Shown here: positions 16,186 to 23,826 of the stretch, piece by piece | How the letters are laid out: every line of letters begins with the position of its first letter | Position numbering within the stretch: the first letter of the stretch is position 1 | NCBI GenBank assembly: GCA_019359075.1 | Contig: JAHHIB010000004.1 | Location: 62,001-126,000 of the forward strand | DNA from: Kalymmatonema hyalinum WJT4-NPBG1 | GTDB lineage: Bacteria; Cyanobacteriota; Cyanobacteriia; Cyanobacteriales; Nostocaceae | Length of the DNA: 64,000 nucleotides | Reading direction: 5' to 3' | Notes under the pieces: model-generated | The model's database searches: none | Told to the model about the DNA's origin: nothing | What the model saw: only the letters and a program-made list of their open reading frames with translations | Translations under genes and position numbers: made by a program

Positions 16186-16524
16186 ATGCCAAATCAAAAT
16201 ACCGACCTCGACGTGCTCCGCGTGGTATTAATGCTCCAACTCAAATTGGTTGATGCAATAAAAGCAGAGCGACACCGCAATGCCATCCAAGACTGTAGGC
16301 TTTCTGACCATGACAGCCGCATCACTGGTTTAGAGAAACAAAATGAAGAAATTTTGCAAAAGCTTGCCAAATTAGAGAAAAAGTATAATGCACATGAAAC
16401 GCAACTTCAGGAGTGTCAGAGTTCAGTCAACTTTTTGGAGGATGAAATTCCTCATCTCAGGCATCTGGTAGGTCGCAACGAAGAGTTACAGAACCGCATA
16501 GATTTCTTTTGCCCACCTGATTGA
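16186..16524 (+). CDS. Coiled-coil hypothetical protein, first gene of the cas effector operon
   Basis: 112 residues. After LDVLRVVLMLQLKLVDAI, heptad-patterned coiled coil fills most of the protein (about 40-105: HDSRITGLEKQNEEILQKLA, LEKKYNAHETQLQ, VNFLEDEIPHLRHL). It ends NRIDFFCPPD. No enzymatic motif, signal peptide or membrane span. AAAAGGAAAACTCC before the ATG gives a reasonable ribosome site. It is not a known cas gene; it starts about 52 bp after the protospacer-like site and would be the first gene controlled by it. It could be an operon passenger, an accessory factor, or the toxin of a CreTA-like pair; nothing in the sequence decides. Confidence 0.65.
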   Translation: MPNQNTDLDVLRVVLMLQLKLVDAIKAERHRNAIQDCRLSDHDSRITGLEKQNEEILQKLAKLEKKYNAHETQLQECQSSVNFLEDEIPHLRHLVGRNEELQNRIDFFCPPD

Positions 16525-16579
16525 GCAATTTGCAGTTTGTAAGCAAAGTAAAAATCTACTTTCACCATAGAGGTAAACA

Positions 16580-16825
16580 ATGGACGAGCAAAAACTCTTA
16601 GAGAGAATTACAGTTAACCCTAAAATCTTTGGGGGTAAACCAATTATTCGGGGTCGTCGTCTAGCGGTTGAGCATATTTTAGGGATGTTGGCGGCGGGTG
16701 ATACTATCGAAACTCTGCTGGAGGGTTATCCCTGGTTAGAACGGGAAGATGTACTGGCTTGTTTAGTTTATGCGCGTCGGCTAGTGGGTCATGAGCGAAT
16801 TGAACTATTACCCGTGGAGTCTTAA
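16580..16825 (+). CDS. DUF433-family antitoxin
   Basis: 81 residues. The whole protein fits DUF433: ERITVNPKIFGGKPIIRGRR (8-27), then VEHILGMLAAGDTIETLLEG and YPWLEREDVLACLVYARRL, a helix-turn-helix-like fold. DUF433 proteins are usually the antitoxin partners of DUF5615 PIN-like toxins, whose gene follows after 2 bp. The pair sits between the coiled-coil gene and cas10d in the same orientation, inside what looks like one operon. Antitoxins of this kind often bind their own promoter, but no separate operator is evident in the 55-bp gap before this gene. Confidence 0.85.
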   Translation: MDEQKLLERITVNPKIFGGKPIIRGRRLAVEHILGMLAAGDTIETLLEGYPWLEREDVLACLVYARRLVGHERIELLPVES

Positions 16826-16827
16826 GG

Positions 16828-17187
16828 GTGAAATTACTTCTCGATACTTGTGTGTGGGGTGGGGTGCGAACAGAGTTAGTAAATGCTGGGCACGATGTAG
16901 TTTGGTCTGGAGATTGGTCAGAAGATCCGGGAGATGAGGAGATTTTAGCAACAGCCTACCGTGAAGGTCGGATTTTGGTAACGCTTGATCGGGATTTTGG
17001 TGAGTTAGCAATTATCCGGAGAATTCCCCATTGTGGCATTTTACGCTTGGTGAATCTCAATTCTAGACAGCAATCAGCTGTTTGTTTGCGGGTACTGACG
17101 CTTTACAGCGATGAATTAGCATCCGGTGCGATTGTAACTGCTGAATTAGGCAGGGTGAGAATTCGCCCAGCCACAAGCGAAGAGTGA
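16828..17187 (+). CDS. DUF5615 PIN-like toxin
   Basis: 119 residues from GTG 16828, 2 bp after the antitoxin gene. The PIN-like acidic residues are visible in LLLDTCVW (D6), the DPGDEEILATAYREGRILVT segment and TLDRDFGEL. Proteins of this family are predicted RNases paired with DUF433 antitoxins. The length is normal and the acidic residues are kept, so it is probably active. Its placement in the cas effector operon is unusual: silencing or loss of the operon would also stop antitoxin synthesis, which could stabilise the locus (inference). Confidence 0.85.
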   Translation: MKLLLDTCVWGGVRTELVNAGHDVVWSGDWSEDPGDEEILATAYREGRILVTLDRDFGELAIIRRIPHCGILRLVNLNSRQQSAVCLRVLTLYSDELASGAIVTAELGRVRIRPATSEE

Positions 17188-17211
17188 AAAATTAACAAAG
17201 GAATGGATTTC

Positions 17212-17228
17212 TCGCACCGATGGTGCGA
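17212..17228. repeat. Perfect 7-bp hairpin after the toxin gene
   Basis: TCGCACC (17212-17218), loop GAT, GGTGCGA (17222-17228). It lies 24 bp after the toxin stop and covers the first possible start of the next small ORF. It could slow read-through or hide that start; no U-run follows. Confidence 0.55.
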
Positions 17229-17441
17229 AAAATGGACTGGATTCACAATTTAGTCGCTCTAGATTTTTTATCACTGCTTTGTCAAAACTCAGATTGTAGG
17301 CATTGTTCACCCTCCGATGTACAAAACTGCAACCAATGGTTGCATAAATTGGCTGAACTCACTTACTACACGAATGAAATACTGACACCAATGGTGGCAG
17401 AAAATGTTTGGACTCATAACTTGGTCATTCTTTGGAGGTAG
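17220..17441 (+). CDS. Small hypothetical ORF directly before cas10d
   Basis: 73 residues from ATG 17220 or, perhaps more likely, from ATG 17232 (MDWIHNLVALDFL), because the first ATG is inside a hairpin. It contains the cysteine/histidine cluster CQNSDCRHCSPSDVQNC, which could be a metal site, and two similar segments (WIHNLVAL and WTHNLVIL), suggesting an internal duplication. It ends 3 bp before the cas10d ATG, so coupling is likely if it is translated. No family recognised. Confidence 0.4.
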   Translation: MVRKMDWIHNLVALDFLSLLCQNSDCRHCSPSDVQNCNQWLHKLAELTYYTNEILTPMVAENVWTHNLVILWR

Positions 17442-17444
17442 ACA

Positions 17445-20400
17445 ATGACAATAGAAGACGATGATTTACTATCAGGTGATTTTGGTTTTGACGACAATGC
17501 TTCAGACCGTACCATTGAAACTGAACGTAAATTACTCACACTCAAGTTACTCCGAGAGGCAATTCACGCGCAAAATCCAAATGACTGGGTGATGGCAGAC
17601 TTTGCTGAGTATGTCTTACCAAATATCTTACGGTTAGCAATTGGAGTCACAGCAAAAGGTGGTAAGTTTTTTGATGAAATTGACCAACAGAGAGAAGCAA
17701 AAGGAAAAGAGAGAGTCAGGCGAGATAATGCAGCAGACCAATCTTTAAATACTCACTTACTCAACGGCTTATTTCCTGCTAATTTGATTGAACGGCGTCT
17801 GGAAAAACTGGATACCACTATTCGGCGAGTGGTGCGAGAAGTTGAGCGCAGATTAGTCATTGCTGGGTTTATTCTACATGATTTTGAAAAGTTTCCTGAC
17901 GTTCCTCAAAACTGTCGCAAATTACCGATAGAAGAACATCGCAAAATTATTGATGAAAAAATTCGGCACTTAGGGCTTGACTACTTTATTAATCCTGGCA
18001 ATCCAGAAGCTTACCGAGAGTATATAGATGATTTGTTGTGCATGGCTTACAATGCTCAACGACGCTGGGATACGAACTGGAATTTTTCTGAGTATGGGTT
18101 GAATCCGGTATTGCGCGATCGCACTCTTCGCAGTCTATCTGATTTAACCTGTTTAGCTGACTCCCTCGCCTCAATTGTCAAACACCCCCAAGACGCAGAA
18201 CATCCCCGACTTAAAGAAATCATCCACAGTCTTAGTGATGGACAATTGAAATTTACCTATCATCGCATTGCAGAGAATAGAGGTGTGCTGACTAATGTAG
18301 TCAACAATGCTTTAATTCAGGCTCACACTAGCTTCAACACTGATGAGCATACCTATTATGAACCACTGTTATATTTGCCAACGGGTGTTATATATCTAGC
18401 TTCACGTAATGCTCCGCCTATTGCAGTAGAAGATGTACCAGACCGAGTCATTAATAATATTAAATCACTTTGTGCTGGTCAATTACGTCTCAGACAAACA
18501 GGATTTGGTAGAGACGGGAAGGGCATGAAGTATGCCGAATATTACAACTTATTCTTTGATGAATCAGGCTTGATGCAAGTCGCCTTAGATGCTACGTTAC
18601 GCATCTTAAATTCCAATAAAGCCTCTGTTGCTCAAAGTCGTAGCGAGAATCTGGTAAAATTTCAGCAGCAAGGTGTTTTACCTGCTGGCTATGACTTCAA
18701 ATTTATCGATGACATCCGCATCGACCAACTGGCAGAATTTAGTGATTTAGTTAGCCGGAAAATTTGGGGTGAAAAAGTCAATCGTCTTGAAGCTGCTCGG
18801 AAGAAAGATAAAAAACTCCCAGAAATACCTCATCTCGATCTAAGTCACAAAGTTGCAGAATTTTGGAACCTGAAAGAATGTTTACCCCAAATTCGTGCAA
18901 TCCAACGCATCAATGAAAGTCTGAAAGATCATAAATTAAGGGGCAATACTGGGGGTGTTCCTTACGAATGGTATTATCTAGCGGCTAAGTATCTGGAACA
19001 TCATCCTGGCATTGAAGATGTACGCGAAACCTGCGAGCGAGTTATTACCTATTTAAAAAGCTTGATTGAACCAATTATTTCACAGTATAAGCTGCCTGAT
19101 GGTTGGGATGATTTAAGGCTTTGGGTAAAACGAGTTGTGATGCTTCCAGGTAATAATCAAGCACCAGATATGAAAACTCAAGTTGAGACATTTCTGGATG
19201 AGTTAAGCAATTACAACGCTGCCAAAAAATCAGGTAGAGGACGGCAATTAATTTGCTCGATTTCCCATTCTGCTTACACAGTTACTGAGCAGATGGAATC
19301 TGCCGTTTTATTTACCCCTCAAGTTTATACAAATAAGCAAATGTTGGGGGGTTCTAATGCTAAACGCAATATCTCTAGCATTGCAGGTGTAGAGATGATG
19401 CTCAGGCAAATCTTAATGAATCAGACTCAAGCAGTCGGTAAACGATTTGAGGATGGCAAATATCGTTATCTCTACTTTTATCCCACTTATTACTTTACTC
19501 CTGAAACTAACAAATTTTTGCAGAAAGCTTACACAGGTATTGCCCAAAGTCGCTTTGATACCAGCATTCGCAATCATTTTATCAATAAGGATTTGAAAGC
19601 AGACTTGAGACGAGAACGCTACCAAAATGTAGATGCGTTCTTAATTGATGAGAACTTACAGGATAAGAAAGACCGTACGTTCAAACTATCCTATCCTGAA
19701 GACCAACCGCTAACTTTTTACTTCATGGCGCTTCCGCCAAGAAGAGACAGCACTGATACCGAATCTTGGGTTATGCCAAGCTGGTTAGCGTTTGCTTTCC
19801 CCATGATTTTGGATGTGAAAACGGTAGTTTCTGAGTCTCCGATTCCACCTTTTAATGATGGGGCTGAATTTGAGGAAAGCGTATTTCTCGACAGTGCGCC
19901 TCATGCTTTCCGGACATTAGTAGGACGAGATAGATTCCGCCTTGATTACATCCTTGAAGGTTGGGAGGAAAACGGCATTCAATATCCAGCCCCTTTGAAT
20001 GTGCTTACCGCCGCCTATGCCATTCATCTTGATGTTAACGCCCGCCAAGGTAAATCTGGTTATGATGCCAACTGGGGTAAATTTACTGAACTAGCAAAAG
20101 ATTTTGAAACCAGTCCGCTTTATGTGTTTTCTTATCTCAATCGCTGGGTGCGTAACCAGGGAGTTGAAACGGCTCGAATTGAAAAAATTCGGTTGTATGC
20201 CTATCAGTTTTATCCTTGCTTTGACCCTTATACCAAATATAACCCCAATTCGGAGGAATTCATTGTGGGAGAAGAATCAAGCTTGAATCATCCAAATAAA
20301 TTGACAGAACTATATCGCCAATTTTATAGAGCAAATAAGCGTTACAATCCCAAGTCTAATGCTGTTTTGAAACCGATTGATATAGCAGCTGAAACTATAC

Positions 20401-20735
20401 TGAAAGCTGAGTTAAGTGTCTTTCAGGGAGAAACATTAGTTATGGCTGTCGCTGCTGAAGTTTTTAAACTCATGGATCGCGTTCATTCTTCTACGGCTGA
20501 GGGACGCTGGGTGTTGAGTAAACGGGAGCAAGAACGACAGGCGGTTTTAGATTTTGCTCGGTATTTTGTCGTGGAGGTCTTTGAGAAGTCATTTGCAGGC
20601 GATCGCGCTCGTTTAGCAGGTCGTCAACTCAATTTAATTCGAGATACTTGTGAGTTTCTGTATCGCCTTGAAGATGACAAAGAAAACAAAGATAAAAATG
20701 AGCAATTGACTGACACTGACAATAAAGATGAGTAA
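17445..20735 (+). CDS. cas10d: Type I-D large subunit Cas10d (Csc3) with HD nuclease
   Basis: 1096 residues, normal for Cas10d. The N-terminal HD nuclease region has NTHLLNGLF (102-110) and GFILHDFEKF (141-150), giving the HD histidines and HDFEKF. No GGDD cyclase motif is seen, as expected for Cas10d, so no cyclic-oligoadenylate signalling is predicted. The C-terminal third is a helical small-subunit-like region. Cas10d is the I-D large subunit and supplies the nuclease missing from Cas3'. A strong ribosome site (GGAGGTAGACA) precedes the ATG. csc2 follows after 54 bp and csc1 5 bp after that, the standard I-D order. Confidence 0.94.
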   Translation: MTIEDDDLLSGDFGFDDNASDRTIETERKLLTLKLLREAIHAQNPNDWVMADFAEYVLPNILRLAIGVTAKGGKFFDEIDQQREAKGKERVRRDNAADQSLNTHLLNGLFPANLIERRLEKLDTTIRRVVREVERRLVIAGFILHDFEKFPDVPQNCRKLPIEEHRKIIDEKIRHLGLDYFINPGNPEAYREYIDDLLCMAYNAQRRWDTNWNFSEYGLNPVLRDRTLRSLSDLTCLADSLASIVKHPQDAEHPRLKEIIHSLSDGQLKFTYHRIAENRGVLTNVVNNALIQAHTSFNTDEHTYYEPLLYLPTGVIYLASRNAPPIAVEDVPDRVINNIKSLCAGQLRLRQTGFGRDGKGMKYAEYYNLFFDESGLMQVALDATLRILNSNKASVAQSRSENLVKFQQQGVLPAGYDFKFIDDIRIDQLAEFSDLVSRKIWGEKVNRLEAARKKDKKLPEIPHLDLSHKVAEFWNLKECLPQIRAIQRINESLKDHKLRGNTGGVPYEWYYLAAKYLEHHPGIEDVRETCERVITYLKSLIEPIISQYKLPDGWDDLRLWVKRVVMLPGNNQAPDMKTQVETFLDELSNYNAAKKSGRGRQLICSISHSAYTVTEQMESAVLFTPQVYTNKQMLGGSNAKRNISSIAGVEMMLRQILMNQTQAVGKRFEDGKYRYLYFYPTYYFTPETNKFLQKAYTGIAQSRFDTSIRNHFINKDLKADLRRERYQNVDAFLIDENLQDKKDRTFKLSYPEDQPLTFYFMALPPRRDSTDTESWVMPSWLAFAFPMILDVKTVVSESPIPPFNDGAEFEESVFLDSAPHAFRTLVGRDRFRLDYILEGWEENGIQYPAPLNVLTAAYAIHLDVNARQGKSGYDANWGKFTELAKDFETSPLYVFSYLNRWVRNQGVETARIEKIRLYAYQFYPCFDPYTKYNPNSEEFIVGEESSLNHPNKLTELYRQFYRANKRYNPKSNAVLKPIDIAAETILKAELSVFQGETLVMAVAAEVFKLMDRVHSSTAEGRWVLSKREQERQAVLDFARYFVVEVFEKSFAGDRARLAGRQLNLIRDTCEFLYRLEDDKENKDKNEQLTDTDNKDE

Positions 20736-20789
20736 CTGCATATATGCAGAATTTGGCAACGATAAAACAATAATTTTTGGAGACTAAAC

Positions 20790-21800
20790 ATGGCATTTTT
20801 GAAAACGGTTGGCTCTAAATTCTTTCATAATGAAATTCCCTACAAACCAATGGGGAAATACGTTCACTTTCTCACTATTCGCATCACCGAATCCTATCCT
20901 CTCTTTCAAACAGATGGAGAACTGAATAAAGCACGGGTAAAAGCTGGAGTGAAAGACAAAATCACCATTAGCCGTCTTTCCATGTTCAAACGCAAGCAAT
21001 CTACACCAGAACGTTTAGTTGGTCGGGAATTACTGCGTAACTATGGCTTGATGACGGCTGAAGAATGCGAATACAACGTTAATTTTGCAATGGATAATCC
21101 TGATTGTATTATTTACGGGTTTGCTATTGGCGATTCTGGCTCTGAAAAATCGAAAGTGGTTGTAGACACGGCATTTTCAATTACAGCTTTCGATGAATCT
21201 CACGAAACTTTCACCCTCAATGCTCCCTATGAAAATGGTACTATGGCTTCCAAAGGTGAAAATGGTTCTAAACCTGGTGAAGTCACCAGTCGAATTAATC
21301 AACAAGACCACATCAGACCTCAAGTTTTCTTCCCTAGCATCGTTACCCTGAAAGACCCAACCGAAGCTAGCTTTCTTTACGTTTTTAATAACATCTTGCG
21401 GACTCGTCACTATGGAGCGCAAACAACCCGTACAGGTCGTGTTAGAAATGAGCTAATTGGCGTAATATTTGCCGATGGTGAAATCACTAGTAACCTGCGG
21501 TGGGCTCAGGTTATTTATGATGTAATGAAAGATAATCAGACTCTCAAATCTTCTGAACCACTTGATGAAGATGATGTAATCACTGCTGCGAAAATTGCTA
21601 TTGAATCGCTGATGTCTGATGAATTTATTGTTCACACTGACTTGATTGGTGATGCTTTTACACCTCTGCTTAGTGAGGTAAAAGCCCTTACTGGTAGTGA
21701 AACAGGTATCAAGGCAATTTTGCAAAAAGCTAATGCAGAAGCCAAAGATTATGCCAATAAACACATCACTAAAAAGAAAACTGCTGCTAAAGCGGGGTAA
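20790..21800 (+). CDS. csc2: Type I-D backbone subunit Csc2 (Cas7d)
   Basis: 336 residues. Cas7d forms the helical backbone on the crRNA. Recognisable family segments are the start MAFLKTVGSKFFHNEIPYKP, RLSMFKRKQSTPERLVGREL, VTSRINQQDHIRPQVFFPSI and NNILRTRHYGAQTTRTGRV. Length is typical. The lysine-rich tail (HITKKKTAAKAG) is variable in the family. A clear ribosome site (TTTTGGAGACTAA) precedes the ATG, and csc1 follows after 5 bp. Because all backbone residues appear intact, the complex should still assemble even though the locus lacks adaptation genes. Confidence 0.95.
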   Translation: MAFLKTVGSKFFHNEIPYKPMGKYVHFLTIRITESYPLFQTDGELNKARVKAGVKDKITISRLSMFKRKQSTPERLVGRELLRNYGLMTAEECEYNVNFAMDNPDCIIYGFAIGDSGSEKSKVVVDTAFSITAFDESHETFTLNAPYENGTMASKGENGSKPGEVTSRINQQDHIRPQVFFPSIVTLKDPTEASFLYVFNNILRTRHYGAQTTRTGRVRNELIGVIFADGEITSNLRWAQVIYDVMKDNQTLKSSEPLDEDDVITAAKIAIESLMSDEFIVHTDLIGDAFTPLLSEVKALTGSETGIKAILQKANAEAKDYANKHITKKKTAAKAG

Positions 21801-21805
21801 CAACA

Positions 21806-22513
21806 ATGGCAATTGTATACCGCTGTCATTTGGAACTACACGATAGCGTCTACTACGCTACTCGTGAAATAGGACGACTCTATGAAACAGAACCAGTCAT
21901 TCACAATTACGCCCTCTGTTACGCGTTGGGATTAGTTGATAGCGAACTCTACTCTACTACTGTTGCTGAAGAGCATTCCTACCGCTACTTTTGCCCAGAA
22001 CAAGTCCCAAAATACGAGGAGCATTTAACGCCACTCAATCAACAAAGTATCTACGTAACTCCAGCGCGTTCAATTAGCCATGCTGCTATTCTCAACACCT
22101 GGAAGTATGCCAATAATAACTACCATGTCGAGATGGAGAAAACTCAGAAGAATATTCCTAGTTTTGGTAGAGCAAAAGAGATTGCACCAGAAAGCCAATT
22201 TGAGTTTTTTGTCATCTCCCAAAAGGAAATCAAACTGCCAAAATGGATTCGATTGGGAAAATGGATGAGTAAGGCTGAGTTGACGGTTCAACAATTACCA
22301 AAACCTAAAACCGCTGAAGGTGTATTCACCTGTGTTTATCTTTTAAATCCCTTGGATGTCATGTTTACTAATCAAGTGATTAGCTATGACGTGGTGAATA
22401 TGCCTCCTGTGAGTCTAATTCAAAATGTACAAATCCAAGGGCAATACTACCAATTTGAGGACATCAAAGATCTAAAAATTCCGGTTCGGATGGAATATCG
22501 TTTTAAGGATTAA
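21806..22513 (+). CDS. csc1: Type I-D subunit Csc1 (Cas5d)
   Basis: 235 residues. The Cas5-type RAMP subunit of I-D Cascade caps the crRNA 5' handle and takes part in PAM recognition. Family features are the start AIVYRCHLELHDSVYYATRE, then IHNYALCYALGL, IPSFGRAKEIAPESQFEFFV, and the C-terminal YYQFEDIKDLKIPVRMEYRF. It follows csc2 with 5 bp between and ends directly against the stop codon of an antisense gene (22514-22921). Confidence 0.94.
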   Translation: MAIVYRCHLELHDSVYYATREIGRLYETEPVIHNYALCYALGLVDSELYSTTVAEEHSYRYFCPEQVPKYEEHLTPLNQQSIYVTPARSISHAAILNTWKYANNNYHVEMEKTQKNIPSFGRAKEIAPESQFEFFVISQKEIKLPKWIRLGKWMSKAELTVQQLPKPKTAEGVFTCVYLLNPLDVMFTNQVISYDVVNMPPVSLIQNVQIQGQYYQFEDIKDLKIPVRMEYRFKD

Positions 22514-22921
22514 TCATTTCCCAAAACCCCAACCGCGCTTTCTCCTTCCCGCAGGCTTCTCCGCCAGCATCTCCGATGCGAAACCAGCTTGATTTTGCAG
22601 CATCAACTTACGAGTCCGCTGGCGTTGATACGCCTGCACCTCTGAAGCGAGAGAATGATTGGGGTCAATAATTAAGTGTGTGATAGAAACGACATACCGT
22701 TCTTTAGTATTTGGATCTGCTACTAAAACACACATAATTCCGCCAGCATCTCCTGAATAGTCAATGCTTTGAATCTCAAACTCCCTATCAGGATTAGCAC
22801 CGTCTCCTCGCTGCTTTAATGTCTTTAGGAATGGCTTTGCTGCTCGTGCTTTAATTGGTAAGCTCTCTTTTAATTTTTCTGTAAGTGATATAGCTGCATC
22901 ATAATCATCAATAATCATCAC
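22514..22921 (-). CDS. Conserved hypothetical protein, antisense between csc1 and cas6
   Basis: 135 residues. A helical N-terminus (DDYDAAISLTEKLKESLPIK) and a central beta-rich part (FEIQSIDYSGDAGGIMCVLV, ERYVVSITHLII) are followed by a basic tail (RTRKLMLQNQAG and RRKRGWGFGK). No known domain. It lies on the strand opposite to the cas genes; its stop abuts csc1 and its ATG lies 42 bp before cas6. The cas6 promoter and this gene's promoter must therefore be divergent within 42 bp, or cas6 relies on read-through. Not a known cas gene. Confidence 0.55.
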   Translation of the reverse strand: MMIIDDYDAAISLTEKLKESLPIKARAAKPFLKTLKQRGDGANPDREFEIQSIDYSGDAGGIMCVLVADPNTKERYVVSITHLIIDPNHSLASEVQAYQRQRTRKLMLQNQAGFASEMLAEKPAGRRKRGWGFGK

Positions 22922-22963
22922 TCTTCCCCTCTATGCAGTTTTGTTTCAGTTTACAAAAATCCC

Positions 22964-23818
22964 ATGCCCCACAGCTTAGTCCTCAACCTACTTCCTCAAT
23001 CTCCCATTCCACCACAATTCCTCACCGGCAGACATCTCCACGCCCTGTTTCTCAACCTCGTCAGTTCCGTGGATAGAGAACTGGGCGATCGCCTTCACGA
23101 CTCTGGCGCTGACAAAGCTTTCACCATCAGCCCCCTGCAAGCTAAATTGAACCATGCCAACAGAACTAGAATCTCAGATCACACCTTGCAATGGGACCAT
23201 GAAAAACCCATTCCTATAGCAACTCCATGTTGGTGGCGTATCTCTCTACTAGACGATACCCTCTTTAGCAAACTAACCCAACTGTGGCTCAATCTTAACC
23301 CTGGCCAACCTTGGCACTTGGGACCTGCTGATTTGTATATTACCAGCATTTTCGGCACTCCCCAGCTAACGCAACCTTGGGCAAATGCAACCACCTACAC
23401 TCAATTGTACGAGCAAGCTTCTGATCATGAACGCCAAATTGCTTTAAGTTTTTGCACTCCTACTAACTTCCGCCAAGGTAATTTTGACACTGCTTTACCA
23501 ACGAGAGAATGTGTGTTTAACAGTCTGCTTCAACGCTGGAATAAATACAGCGGGATTTCTCTAGAACCCAATCTGACAGAAGTCATTTTTCCCAGTTTTT
23601 TTAACATTCGCACAGCTATAGCAGCCGACTCTCGTAGTAAATTTATCGGCTGTGCGGGCGAAATTAGCTATCGAATTCTGGGAAATATTGACCCACTCAT
23701 TATCAAACAAATCAACGCCTTAGCTAATTTTGCTCTCTACTGTGGTGCAGGACGCAAAACCACAATGGGTATGGGAATGATACGACGATTAAACATGACA
23801 AAAAATAACTTTGACTGA
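22964..23818 (+). CDS. cas6: CRISPR RNA endonuclease Cas6
   Basis: 284 residues. Cas6 cuts the repeat at the base of its stem-loop, leaving an 8-base 5' handle (here ATTGAAAC). The N-terminal RAMP strand is SLVLNLLPQSP, and histidines near the N-terminus (GRHLHALF) are candidate catalytic residues. The C-terminal glycine-rich loop is GAGRKTTMGMGMIRR (about 261-275). The gene is complete. The vMAP-type ATPase gene follows after 8 bp, where cas4-cas1-cas2 would be expected in a full I-D locus. Confidence 0.93.
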   Translation: MPHSLVLNLLPQSPIPPQFLTGRHLHALFLNLVSSVDRELGDRLHDSGADKAFTISPLQAKLNHANRTRISDHTLQWDHEKPIPIATPCWWRISLLDDTLFSKLTQLWLNLNPGQPWHLGPADLYITSIFGTPQLTQPWANATTYTQLYEQASDHERQIALSFCTPTNFRQGNFDTALPTRECVFNSLLQRWNKYSGISLEPNLTEVIFPSFFNIRTAIAADSRSKFIGCAGEISYRILGNIDPLIIKQINALANFALYCGAGRKTTMGMGMIRRLNMTKNNFD

Positions 23819-23826
23819 CAAACAGT

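Noticed and set aside
15938..16192. 84-codon minus-strand ORF over the mini-array
   Set aside because: It runs through the degenerate CRISPR repeats and the operon promoter and has no protein-like features or homology I recognise.
17445..20735. Cyclase activity in Cas10d
   Set aside because: No GGDD motif in the protein, as normal for Cas10d, so cyclic oligoadenylate signalling is not predicted.
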